Assembly (NCBI GenBank): GCA_018435665.1
Contig: JAHDND010000011.1
Coordinates: forward strand, 1-64,000
Length of the DNA stretch: 64,000 bases
Direction of reading: 5' to 3'
From: Candidatus Thiosymbion sp.
GTDB lineage: Bacteria > Pseudomonadota > Gammaproteobacteria > Chromatiales > Chromatiaceae
Positions within the stretch are counted from its first letter, which is position 1. Each line of letters begins with the position of its first letter. Under the pieces are notes generated by a model. The model ran no database searches. It was given only the letters and a program-made list of their open reading frames with translations, and was not told the DNA's origin. This document shows, piece by piece, positions 52,508-60,754 of the stretch. Made by a program: the position numbers and the translations under genes.

Positions 52508-52930
52508 TGTATCTCCTCGACACCAACGTCGTCTCGGAACTGCGCAAGGCCCACACCGGCAAGGTGGACCCCCAGATCCTCCATTGGGCGCGGGGCGTGG
52601 TGCCCGCGCAACTCTACTTATCCGTCATCAGCGTTCTGGAACTCGAGATGGGCATCTTACGCATCGAGCGGCGCGATACGCACCAAGGGACGCCACTTGC
52701 GGACCTGGCTGGAGCACCAGGTCTTGCCGGCCTTCCAGGAACGCATCCTGATGGTGGACATCGCGGTCGCGCGCCCTTGCGCCCACCTGCATATCCCCGA
52801 CCCCCGCGCGGAACGGGACGCCCTGATCGCCGCCACGGCCCTGACTCATGACCTGACCCTGGTCACCCGCAATATCGCGGATTTCTCCACCAGCGGCTTG
52901 AGGCTGCTCAACCCCTGGGACGCCCCCTGA
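52507..52930 (+). pseudogene. vapC: PIN-domain toxin VapC/FitB-like, frameshifted
   Basis: The first part reads MYLLDTNVVSELRK and LELEMG, with the first Asp and the Glu of the PIN active site. Near 52690 the frame is lost, and the rest of the domain (LRTWLEHQVLPAF, RDALIAATAL, VTRNIADF) continues in another frame to a TGA at 52928-52930. One extra base in about 52685-52696 explains it, which would inactivate the ribonuclease unless it is a sequencing error or programmed frameshift. VapC toxins cleave tRNA or rRNA. The antitoxin is intact. Confidence 0.8.
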
Positions 52931-52984
52931 TCACCACCGGCCAGGCCACGCCGCCCACCCACTTCCTTCGCGCCGCGATCCTCA

Positions 52985-53034
52985 CCGCCCCGTAGTCGCC
53001 AGGTCGCGTGCAAACATCGCACGCCACCTGGCTC
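52985..53034. repeat. Hairpin repeat, right copy flanking the toxin-antitoxin module
   Basis: GCCAGGTCGC and GCCACCTGGC form a 10-bp stem with one mismatch, preceded by CCTCACCGCCCCGTAGTC. It matches the left copy at 51999 in sequence and orientation. A third partial relative of the leading segment (CGCGATCCTCCCCGCCCAACAG) lies at about 53152. The 296-bp gap 52931-53226 holds nothing else recognisable. Confidence 0.55.
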
Positions 53035-53226
53035 GGCGCCCCCATCCCGTCTACATCACCCCCCAAGAAGACCAGCCCGCGCTGCGCGCCGGCTCAGGCG
53101 GACTCAGCCCCATTGCCGACCCCGGCCCACCCGGCAACCTCTCGGCCAGGGTCGCGATCCTCCCCGCCCAACAGCCCGCCCCCCCGCTCACCGCCGCGGG
53201 GGCTCAGCCCCAGCCCCGTCACCCCC

Positions 53227-54534
53227 CTAGCGCTTCTCCCTTCGATGATCCACCACCCTTACCGCCTTGCCCTGCGAGCGCGGGATCTCCCCGACCTTCT
53301 TCACCACCACCTGGCAACTGACGCCGATGAAGTCCTTGATGTCCCGCACCGCCTTGGCCGCTACCTTGCGCATCGCCTCCTCGCCCTGCTCCGCCAGCGG
53401 CGGGCTGGCCTCGACATTGACCACCAGGGTGTCCAGGCTGCCCTGGCGGAAGACCTCGATCTGGTAGAAGGGCGAGAGGATCTCGGTCTTCATCAGCACC
53501 GACTCCACCTGGGAGGGATAGACGTTGACCCCGCGGATGATCAGCATGTCGTCGGTGCGCCCGGTGATGCGGCTCATGCGCACATGGGTACGCCCGCACT
53601 TGCAGGGCGCGGGGTTGAGCGCCGCCACGTCGCGTGTGCGGTAGCGGATCAGCGGGAAGGCCTCCTTGGTCAGGGAGGTAAAGACCACCTCCCCCGCCTC
53701 GCCATAGGGCAGCGGCAGGCCGGTGTCGACATCCACGCACTCGACCAGGAAGTGATCCTCCCAGACATGCAGCCCCTCCTTGGCCTGGACGCACTCCACC
53801 GCCACCCCCGGCCCCATGATCTCCGACAGGCCGTAGATGTCGATGGCGTCGATCCCCAGCCGCGACTCCAGCTCATAGCGCATCTCCTCGCTCCAGGGCT
53901 CGGCGCCGTGGATGCCGACCTTCAGCGGCAGCTTGCGCAGGTCCACCCCCAGGGCCTCGGCCTCCTCCGCCAGGTTCAGGGCATAGGAGGGGGTGCAGCT
54001 CAGGCCGGTGACCTCGAAGTCCTTGATCAGCATGATCTGCTTTTGCGTCTGGCCGCCGGACATGGGCGTGACCATCACCCCCAGTTCCTCGGCGCCATAG
54101 TGCAGCCCCAGGCCGCCGGTGAAGAGACCATAGCCATAGCTGTTGTGCAGCCGGTCCCCGGGGCGGAGCCCGGCGGCCATCAGGCAGCGCGCCACCAGTT
54201 GCGCCCAGGTGCGGATGTCCCGGGCGGTGTAGCCCACCACCGTCGGCTTGCCGGTGGTGCCGGAGGAGGCATGGACCCGCACCACCTGGTCGAGGGGCAT
54301 GGCGAACAGGCCGAAGGGGTAGCCGTCGCGCAGGTGTTCTTTCTTGGTGTAGGGCAGCAGCCGGGTATCGCTCAGGCGCTGGATGTGGCGCGGCTGCACC
54401 CCCAGCTCGTCCATGGCGTCGCGGTAAAAGCTGACGGTGTGGTAGCAGCGCTCGACGGTGGCTTGCAGGCGCTTGAGCTGGAGCTTCTCCAGGTCCTCGC
54501 GCGGCAGGGTCTCGACTTTGGGGTGCAGAATCAT
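53227..54534 (-). CDS. paaK: Phenylacetate-CoA ligase
   Basis: A 435-residue adenylate-forming enzyme that activates phenylacetate (or a related arylacetate) to its CoA thioester with ATP. Visible motifs are the nucleotide loop SSGTTGKPTVVGYT (about 91-104), IYGLSEIMGPGVA near 235, and GVNVYPSQVE near 340. The length fits PaaK. No aerobic paaABCDE epoxidase genes are present, so the CoA ester is more likely used anaerobically, in keeping with the iorA gene downstream of the block. It is the last gene of a liv-acuB-paaI-paaK series on the minus strand. Confidence 0.92.
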   Translation of the reverse strand: MILHPKVETLPREDLEKLQLKRLQATVERCYHTVSFYRDAMDELGVQPRHIQRLSDTRLLPYTKKEHLRDGYPFGLFAMPLDQVVRVHASSGTTGKPTVVGYTARDIRTWAQLVARCLMAAGLRPGDRLHNSYGYGLFTGGLGLHYGAEELGVMVTPMSGGQTQKQIMLIKDFEVTGLSCTPSYALNLAEEAEALGVDLRKLPLKVGIHGAEPWSEEMRYELESRLGIDAIDIYGLSEIMGPGVAVECVQAKEGLHVWEDHFLVECVDVDTGLPLPYGEAGEVVFTSLTKEAFPLIRYRTRDVAALNPAPCKCGRTHVRMSRITGRTDDMLIIRGVNVYPSQVESVLMKTEILSPFYQIEVFRQGSLDTLVVNVEASPPLAEQGEEAMRKVAAKAVRDIKDFIGVSCQVVVKKVGEIPRSQGKAVRVVDHRREKR

Positions 54535-54567
54535 GGTCAGTTCCCAGGGGGCTGAGGGTCAGGGGGA

Positions 54568-55818
54568 TCAGGCGGGCAGCCAGGCGGCCAGCGGCTCGCC
54601 GCGGCGAAAGACGGTGCCGGTGAACAGCCCGACCAGCTTGCCGGTCGCGGTGCGCACCTCGATGCTGTAGAGCCCGGTGCGCGCCCCGCGGCTCAGCTCC
54701 GTGGCACTGGCGATCAGGGTGTCGCCCACCCGGCTGGCGGCGGGGTAGCTCATCTGGGTGCTCAGGGCCACCGCCACCTCGCCATGGCTGTTGGACGCGA
54801 CGGCGAAGGCGAAGTCGGCCAGGGCGTAGGTCGCGCCGCCGTGGGTCAGGCCCACGGCGTTGAGCAGGTCGTCGCGCACCACCAGCCGCACTTCGCAGGT
54901 CCCGGGGGACACCGCGGTCAGTTCCATGCCCAGCAGCCGCGCCAGGCGGTCGTCGCGGGCCATCCAGGCGCCGATGCGCGCCGCCTCGGCCTGGGGGTCG
55001 GGGGACGGGCCGGGCGCCGGGACCGGGGCGGCAGCGGCCGGCACCGCGGTTGGGCGGGCGGCGGCCTCACCCCGGGCCACGTCAGGGGCGCGGTCGCCGG
55101 CGGCACTCACCGGGGCGTCGGGCGCCAACGGCGCGGCGGCCGCGGGCGGGACCCGGGCGACCGCGGTGGCCAGCTCCTCGGTGAAGATGTCGATCCCCAG
55201 CGCCCGCAGGTGGCGGTCCACCGCCGCCGGGTCGGCGGCGCGGTAGCGGGCGATGACCACCCGCATGCCGGTGGCGTCGGGGGCTACCGGGGAGACCACG
55301 GTGGCGATGTAGCCGCCCTGGGCGTTGATGGCGCCGAGGAAGCGGCTGAGCTCGCCGGTGCGGTCCGGCAGGTGCACCGCCAGGCGGGTGGTGTCGTCCA
55401 GGCCGCAGCCGGTGATGGCGAGAAAGAAGTCGAGGATGTCGTCGTCGGTGATGATGCCCACCAGCCGGCGCTGGTCGTCGATCACCGGCAGGCAGCCGAT
55501 GCCCTTGGTGCGCATGAGCTGGCCGGCGACCTCGACCAGGGTGCGCGGGGTGCAGCTGATCACCGCGCGGCGCATGACCTGGCCGACGGTGACCTTGGCC
55601 ATCAGGTAGTTGACCTCGCCCACGGAGAGGGTGGTGATGGCCGAGGGCGCGGCGCGCTCCACCTCGCGATGGGAGAGCAGGCCGATCAGCACCCCGGCGG
55701 CGTCGACCACCGGCAGGAAGCGCCGGCCCTTGGCGCGCATCTCATGGGCGACCTGGCTCAATTTGATCTCGGCGGTGACGGTGTCCACCGGCCGGCTCAT
55801 GATGGTTTCGACGTACAT
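54568..55818 (-). CDS. Fusion of an AcuB-like CBS-CBS-ACT regulator with a PaaI-type thioesterase
   Basis: A 416-residue protein. Residues 1-60 and 75-135 are a CBS pair (Bateman module), about 144-215 an ACT domain, about 222-280 an Ala/Pro linker, and about 285-416 a hot-dog thioesterase with the PaaI active-site pattern: Asn320, His326-Gly-Gly and Asp335 in ADFAFA. The front half resembles AcuB. PaaI hydrolyses aryl-CoA esters to free CoA. The fusion would allow nucleotide and amino acid binding to tune hydrolysis of the product of the adjacent PaaK. The combination is one I do not know as a standard family. Confidence 0.85.
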   Translation of the reverse strand: MYVETIMSRPVDTVTAEIKLSQVAHEMRAKGRRFLPVVDAAGVLIGLLSHREVERAAPSAITTLSVGEVNYLMAKVTVGQVMRRAVISCTPRTLVEVAGQLMRTKGIGCLPVIDDQRRLVGIITDDDILDFFLAITGCGLDDTTRLAVHLPDRTGELSRFLGAINAQGGYIATVVSPVAPDATGMRVVIARYRAADPAAVDRHLRALGIDIFTEELATAVARVPPAAAAPLAPDAPVSAAGDRAPDVARGEAAARPTAVPAAAAPVPAPGPSPDPQAEAARIGAWMARDDRLARLLGMELTAVSPGTCEVRLVVRDDLLNAVGLTHGGATYALADFAFAVASNSHGEVAVALSTQMSYPAASRVGDTLIASATELSRGARTGLYSIEVRTATGKLVGLFTGTVFRRGEPLAAWLPA

Positions 55819-55976
55819 GGCGGGTCCTGGGGGGATCGGGAGGATCTGGGGGCTGGGCGCGGTTGGTCTCGGGGTGGCACGAGGCGGTGGGGGTGGCCGC
55901 GAGCGGCGGGCTCAGTGACGGCTGGCGGTTGGGGTGCTGTCCCTCTCGGCGGTGGGTAGGGCCGTGCGCGGCGGGC

Positions 55977-56702
55977 TCAGTAGCCCAGGTAGGCGCGCTG
56001 GATGCCGGCATCGGCCAGCAGGGTGGCGGCGGGGGCGGCGAGGACCACGCGGCCGGTCTCCAGCACATAGCCGCGATGGGCGATGCCCAGGGCGGCGCGG
56101 GCGTTCTGTTCCACCAGCAGGATGGTCACCCCCTGGCGGTTGAGCTCGCCGATGACGCGGAAGATCTCGGCGACCAGCAGCGGGGCCAGGCCCATGGAGG
56201 GTTCGTCGAGCAGCAGCAACCGCGGCCGCCCGAGCAGGGCGCGGCCCAGGGCGAGCATCTGCTGCTGGCCACCGGACAGGGTGCCGGCAAGCTGGTGGCG
56301 GCGTTCGGCGAGGATGGGGAACAGCTCATAGATGCGTCGCTCCTGCGCCGCGAGCCACGCCGGGTCGTGGCGCAGGGCGTAGCCCCCCAGGCGCAGGTTG
56401 TCGGCGACGCTCAGGGGGGCGAAGACCTGCCGTCCCTCGGGGACCTGGCACAGCCCGGCGGCGACGATGCGGTGCGGCGGCAGGCGCCCCAGGTCCTGAC
56501 CGTCGAAGCGGATGGTCCCACCGCTGGGTCGCAGCAGGCCGGATAGCAGGTGCAGCAGGGTGGTCTTGCCCGCGCCATTGGCGCCCACCAGGGCCACCAG
56601 CTCCCCCGCCGCCACCTCCAGGTCGAGGCCGTGCAGGACCTCGACCGGGCCGTAACGGCCGCGGAGGCCGCGGACTTCCAGCAGGGGGGCGCCGGCGCTC
56701 AT
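55977..56702 (-). CDS. livF: Branched-chain amino acid/aromatic acid ABC transporter ATPase LivF
   Basis: A 241-residue ABC ATPase with Walker A GANGAGKTT (about 38-46), LSGGQQQM and LLLLDEPSMGLAP typical of LivF. It ends the transporter part of the operon, 36 bp after livG. The neighbouring paaK suggests the HAAT-type transporter carries an aromatic acid and not branched-chain amino acids. Confidence 0.9.
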   Translation of the reverse strand: MSAGAPLLEVRGLRGRYGPVEVLHGLDLEVAAGELVALVGANGAGKTTLLHLLSGLLRPSGGTIRFDGQDLGRLPPHRIVAAGLCQVPEGRQVFAPLSVADNLRLGGYALRHDPAWLAAQERRIYELFPILAERRHQLAGTLSGGQQQMLALGRALLGRPRLLLLDEPSMGLAPLLVAEIFRVIGELNRQGVTILLVEQNARAALGIAHRGYVLETGRVVLAAPAATLLADAGIQRAYLGY

Positions 56703-56738
56703 GCCTGCCCTCCCGGTCCCGTGGCGCCTGGCCCGAGC

Positions 56739-57512
56739 TCACTCCACGGCATAATGCACCTCCCCACCCAGGTAGGCGGCGATCACCGCCGGGTTGGCGC
56801 GGACCTCTGCCGGGGTGCCCTCCGCCAGGCGGCTGCCGTAGTCCAGGACCAGGATGCGCTCGGCCACGGCCATCACCAGGCCCATGTGGTGCTCCACCAG
56901 CAGGACCGTTATCCCCTGGTCACGGATGTGGCCGATCAACCCCTGCAGGGCCAGGGTCTCGGTGTCGTTGAGCCCCGCCGCCGGTTCGTCGAGCAGCAGC
57001 AGCCGGGGCTGGGCGGCCAGGGCGCGAGCGATCTCCAGGCGCTTGAGGGCGCCATAGGGCAAGGCGCTGGCCGGGCGGTCGGCGAGGTCCGCCAGGCCGC
57101 AGAAGGCCAGGGCCTCCGCCGCCCAGTGGCGGATCTCGGCCTCCTCCCGGCGCAGGCGTGGGGTGCGCAGCAGGGCGGCGGCCAGGCCGGCGCGCCCCCG
57201 GCCATGGGCGCCGACCATGACGTTCTCCAGGGCGCTCATGTTGAAGAAGATCTGGAGGTTCTGAAAGGTCCGCGCCAGCCCCAGCCGGGCGATCTGGTGC
57301 GGGGCGCGACCGGTGAGGTCCTCACCCGCGAAGCGCACCCGGCCCTCGTCCGGGCGGTAGAGGCCGGAGAGCAGGTTGAAGAGGGTGGTCTTGCCGGCGC
57401 CATTGGGGCCAATCACCGCGTACACCAGCCCCGCCGGGACGCCAAAGTCCAGGTCGGCGATGGCGGTGACGCCGCCAAAGGATTTGGTCAGCCCCCGGGC
57501 CTCAAGCAGCAT
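56739..57512 (-). CDS. livG: ABC transporter ATPase LivG
   Basis: A 257-residue ABC ATPase with Walker A GPNGAGKTT, the degenerate signature LPYGALKRLEIARAL in place of LSGGQ, typical of LivG, and LLLLDEPAAGLN. Its start overlaps the end of livM by 11 bp. Confidence 0.9.
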   Translation of the reverse strand: MLLEARGLTKSFGGVTAIADLDFGVPAGLVYAVIGPNGAGKTTLFNLLSGLYRPDEGRVRFAGEDLTGRAPHQIARLGLARTFQNLQIFFNMSALENVMVGAHGRGRAGLAAALLRTPRLRREEAEIRHWAAEALAFCGLADLADRPASALPYGALKRLEIARALAAQPRLLLLDEPAAGLNDTETLALQGLIGHIRDQGITVLLVEHHMGLVMAVAERILVLDYGSRLAEGTPAEVRANPAVIAAYLGGEVHYAVE

Positions 57513-58548
57513 CCTGGCTCACCGGTGGGGATAAAGAGGTATGGCTTGGGCTAACCGGTCCGGAGCCCGATCCACCGCTCGGCGCCGGCGGCGCGGGCGG
57601 CAGCGTCCCGTCAGGTGCCGCGCGCCGCGCCCACAGGTCGCGCAGCCCCCCGGCCAGCCCCTGGGGGAGGAAGATCATGATCAGCATCAGGATGGCGCCG
57701 AAGATCAGCACCTCATAGTCCTCGAACACCACCAGCAGCTCCGGCAGCAGGGTGAGGATCAGTGCCCCGAGGATCGCCCCCCAGGTAGAGGCCATGCCCC
57801 CCAGCACCACCATGGTGACCAGTTCGATGCTGACGAAAAAGTTGAAGGAGTCGGGGCTGACAAAGGCCTGCTGATGGGCGAACAGGCTCCCGGCCAGCCC
57901 GGCCGTCAGGGCGGCGAGGACGAACACCGCCGTCTTCGCCGCCGCCGTGTCGATGCCCATCAGCCCGGCGGCGATCTCCGCTCCATGCAGGGCACGCAGC
58001 GCGCGGCCGGGCCGCGAGTCCATCAGATTGAGCGCCAGCAGCACCACCAGCAGGAGCACGGCGGCCAGGACGGCATACCAGCGCTCGTCGGTATCGACGG
58101 TCCAGCCGAACAGGCTCAGGGGGGGAATCTCGCCGATGCCATCGGGTCCGCCGGTCAGGTCACCGGTCTGGACCAGCAGGATGTGGACGATGATGCCGAA
58201 GCCCAGGGTGGCCATGGCCAGGTAGTGGCCTTTGAGGCGCAGCACCGGGCGGGCGATGCCATAGGCCACCAGGCCGGTGAGGACCAGCCCCGCCCCCAGG
58301 GCCGGCCAGGGATTCCAGCCGTAGCGGGTGGTGAGGATGGCGGAGCTGTAGGCCCCGAGACCGAAAAAGGCCGCATGCCCCAGGGAGATCTGCCCGGCAT
58401 AACCCATCAGCAGATTCAGCCCCACCGCCAGGATGGCGTGCAGGGCGGCGGCGGCACCCACCACGGTGACGTAATAGTTTTCGGGAAAGAGCAGCGGCAG
58501 GGCGATCAGCACCCCCGCCAGCAGCCACCAGCCCCGCAGGCGCTTCAT
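57502..58548 (-). CDS. livM: ABC transporter permease LivM
   Basis: A 348-residue inner-membrane permease with about nine helices and the LivM-type segment NLLMGYAGQISLGHAAFFGLGAY split around residues 46-66. The last 40 residues are a Pro/Ser/Gly-rich cytoplasmic tail not usual in the family. It lies 6 bp after livH. Confidence 0.9.
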   Translation of the reverse strand: MKRLRGWWLLAGVLIALPLLFPENYYVTVVGAAAALHAILAVGLNLLMGYAGQISLGHAAFFGLGAYSSAILTTRYGWNPWPALGAGLVLTGLVAYGIARPVLRLKGHYLAMATLGFGIIVHILLVQTGDLTGGPDGIGEIPPLSLFGWTVDTDERWYAVLAAVLLLVVLLALNLMDSRPGRALRALHGAEIAAGLMGIDTAAAKTAVFVLAALTAGLAGSLFAHQQAFVSPDSFNFFVSIELVTMVVLGGMASTWGAILGALILTLLPELLVVFEDYEVLIFGAILMLIMIFLPQGLAGGLRDLWARRAAPDGTLPPAPPAPSGGSGSGPVSPSHTSLSPPVSQDAA

Positions 58549-58554
58549 GACCGG

Positions 58555-59433
58555 CTAGACCCGCTCCGCCGTGGCGCGCCCGAACAGGCCGCTGGGACGG
58601 AGGAAGAGGACCAGGAGCAGGATGACGAAGGCGATGGCGTCCTTGTAGCCCGAGGAGATCAGCCCCGCCGCCAGGGACTCCACCAGCCCCAGCAACAGCC
58701 CCCCGGCCACGGCGCCCATGGGGTTGCCCATGCCGCCCAGGACGGCGGCGGCGAAACCCTTGAGACCCAGCATGATGCCAGCGTCGTAGGAGGTATAGGT
58801 GATGGGGGCCACCAGGACCCCGGCCATGGCCCCGAGCAGGGCCGAGAGGCCATAGGCCACCAGCAGCATGCGCCCGACGTTGATCCCGACGAGTTGGGCT
58901 GCGGTCTTATTGCAGGAACAGGCGAGGATGGCCTTGCCCACCAAGGTACGATTGAAAAAGAGATGCACGGTCAGAACCAGCAGGGCCGTGCCACCCATCA
59001 CCCACAGGTTCTGGGGCAGAAGGGTAACCTCACCCAGGCGCAAGGGGGTCTCCCCAGAGAAGTGCGGCAAGGCATGGATGTCCTTGCCCCAGAGCAGCAG
59101 GGCCAGACCCCGCAGAAAGATGGAGGCCCCGATGGTGATGATGATGGTCCCCACCACCGTGATCCCCTTGGCAGGGGCGATGGCGAAGCGTTGCAGCATC
59201 AGGCCCACGACCAGCGTCACCCCCACCGCCAGCAGGATCGCCAGCGGCAGGGCCAGACCCTCCCCCGCCGACAGGGCGATGGCGCTCATGGCCCCCAGCA
59301 TCACGAACTCCCCCTGGGCGAGGTTCACTACGTCCGAGGCGTTGTAGATGATGGCGAAGCCCAGAGCCACCAGGGCATAGGTGGAGCCCAGGGTGACGCC
59401 GGTCAGGAGGAACTGGAGGATCTGGTCCCACAT
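58555..59433 (-). CDS. livH: ABC transporter permease LivH
   Basis: A 292-residue inner-membrane permease with eight or so helices and the LivH feature NLAQGEFVMLGAM (about 37-49). It forms the membrane channel with LivM. It starts 97 bp after the binding protein gene; that gap contains short GC hairpins which could lower expression of the permease genes relative to livK. Confidence 0.9.
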   Translation of the reverse strand: MWDQILQFLLTGVTLGSTYALVALGFAIIYNASDVVNLAQGEFVMLGAMSAIALSAGEGLALPLAILLAVGVTLVVGLMLQRFAIAPAKGITVVGTIIITIGASIFLRGLALLLWGKDIHALPHFSGETPLRLGEVTLLPQNLWVMGGTALLVLTVHLFFNRTLVGKAILACSCNKTAAQLVGINVGRMLLVAYGLSALLGAMAGVLVAPITYTSYDAGIMLGLKGFAAAVLGGMGNPMGAVAGGLLLGLVESLAAGLISSGYKDAIAFVILLLVLFLRPSGLFGRATAERV

Positions 59434-59530
59434 AGGGGGGTACGTCAGTTACCTTGAAATGGGCCTGGATAGGGGCCTGGAAAGGGACTGGGGCCGAGCC
59501 CTCAGGGCTGAAGCCCGGAGGGCCGCCTGT

Positions 59531-60727
59531 TCAGCCGCAGTTCTTGTCGCCGCCAGCCGCAGCCAGGCCTGCGCCCTCGGCCGTCTCGTCGACGATCACC
59601 CAGTCGGCACCACAGATCTGCAACATTTTAAAGGCGTCCAGGCCCAGACCCATGTGGTCCGTCGCGCTCAGATTGAAAATGCCAGCGGTACCGGGCAGCC
59701 CCTGGGTCTGCTCGATCGCGTCCCGGACCTTGGCCTTGTCGGTGGTGCCGGCGCGCTTGATGGCCTCGACGGCGATGACGAAGGCATCGTAGGCATGGCC
59801 ACCAAAGGTCGAGACATCCCCATGGGCGGCCTCGTACTTCTGCTTGTAGGCCAGAAGGGCCGCCTTCTGGGGATCATCGTCCGACAGCTTTTCCGGCACC
59901 AGCAGGGCGGCGGCCGGCAGGCGGACACCATTCGCCGCCTCGCCCGCCAGTTCGATGAACTTCTTGGAGGCGACACCGTGGGACTGGTAGAGCGGCAGCT
60001 CGATACCCAACTGGCGGACGTTCTTGGTGACGATGGCCGGGCCGGTACCGAAACCGAAGTTGAGGATGGCCTGGGCGCCACTGTTACGGATCTTGGTGAG
60101 CTGGGCGGTCATGTCCGTGTCCTTGTTGCCGTAGGACTCATCCGCGACGATCTCGATGCCATACTCCGGGGCCAGTTTGAGGCATTCCTCCCGTCCCGAC
60201 TTGTCGAAACCCCCGTCACCGGTGATCAGGGCCACCTTGGTGATGCCGCGGCGCTTCATGTCCTCGTAGATCTTGGCCGCCGCCATGCGATCGGTATGGG
60301 GGGTCTTGAAGGTCCACTTTTGCACTGGCTCGATGATCTTCACCGCCCCGGCCATGGAGATAAAGGGGATCTCCTCCTCCTCCGCCAGGGGCATGACCGC
60401 CAGGGACTCACCGGACGAGGAGCCGCCCAGGATGATGTCCACCTTGTCTTTCTTGACCAGGCGCTTGAAGAAGTTCACCGCCTCTTTGGCGTTGCCGCCG
60501 GTGTCGTAATGGATGAGTTCCACCGGCTTGCCGAGCAGGCCACCCTGTTGGTTGATTTCATCCACATAGAGCTGCAAGGTCTTGAGTTCCGGATCGCCGA
60601 GGAAGGAGGCGGGACCGGTGACGGCCAGGAAGGAGCCGATCTTGATAGTATCAGCCGCGGATGAGGGGGCCGCCCAGGCCAGCAGGCCGGCGCAGGCGAT
60701 GGAGGAGATAAGCTGGGTGAATTTCAT
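59531..60727 (-). CDS. livK: Periplasmic substrate-binding protein LivK-like (HAAT family)
   Basis: A 398-residue binding protein with a Sec signal peptide (about 1-24, ending SSAA) and a type I periplasmic fold; IKIGSFLAVTGPASFLG is the typical start of the mature chain and GGSSSGESLA a ligand-loop region. Relatives of this type in anaerobic aromatic degraders bind aromatic acids. Neighbouring paaK and the porin suggest an arylacetate ligand, but the binding residues were not assigned. Confidence 0.88.
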   Translation of the reverse strand: MKFTQLISSIACAGLLAWAAPSSAADTIKIGSFLAVTGPASFLGDPELKTLQLYVDEINQQGGLLGKPVELIHYDTGGNAKEAVNFFKRLVKKDKVDIILGGSSSGESLAVMPLAEEEEIPFISMAGAVKIIEPVQKWTFKTPHTDRMAAAKIYEDMKRRGITKVALITGDGGFDKSGREECLKLAPEYGIEIVADESYGNKDTDMTAQLTKIRNSGAQAILNFGFGTGPAIVTKNVRQLGIELPLYQSHGVASKKFIELAGEAANGVRLPAAALLVPEKLSDDDPQKAALLAYKQKYEAAHGDVSTFGGHAYDAFVIAVEAIKRAGTTDKAKVRDAIEQTQGLPGTAGIFNLSATDHMGLGLDAFKMLQICGADWVIVDETAEGAGLAAAGGDKNCG

Positions 60728-60754
60728 GTGCTAAGACCCTCTGGAAACCGGCCG

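Noticed and set aside
52504..52851. Reading the plus-strand frame at 52504-52851 as a complete 115-residue toxin
   Set aside because: After residue about 60 the product becomes Pro/Gly/Arg-rich, while the conserved PIN residues continue in the other frame, so a frameshifted gene is the better reading.
53008..54555. 515-codon open frame on the plus strand
   Set aside because: It lies fully antisense to paaK, whose protein has clear family motifs; the antisense product is His/Leu/Gly low-complexity typical of GC-rich shadow frames.
57541..59457. 638-codon open frame on the plus strand
   Set aside because: Antisense to livM and livH, Gln/Gly/His-rich, no motif; the liv genes explain the sequence.
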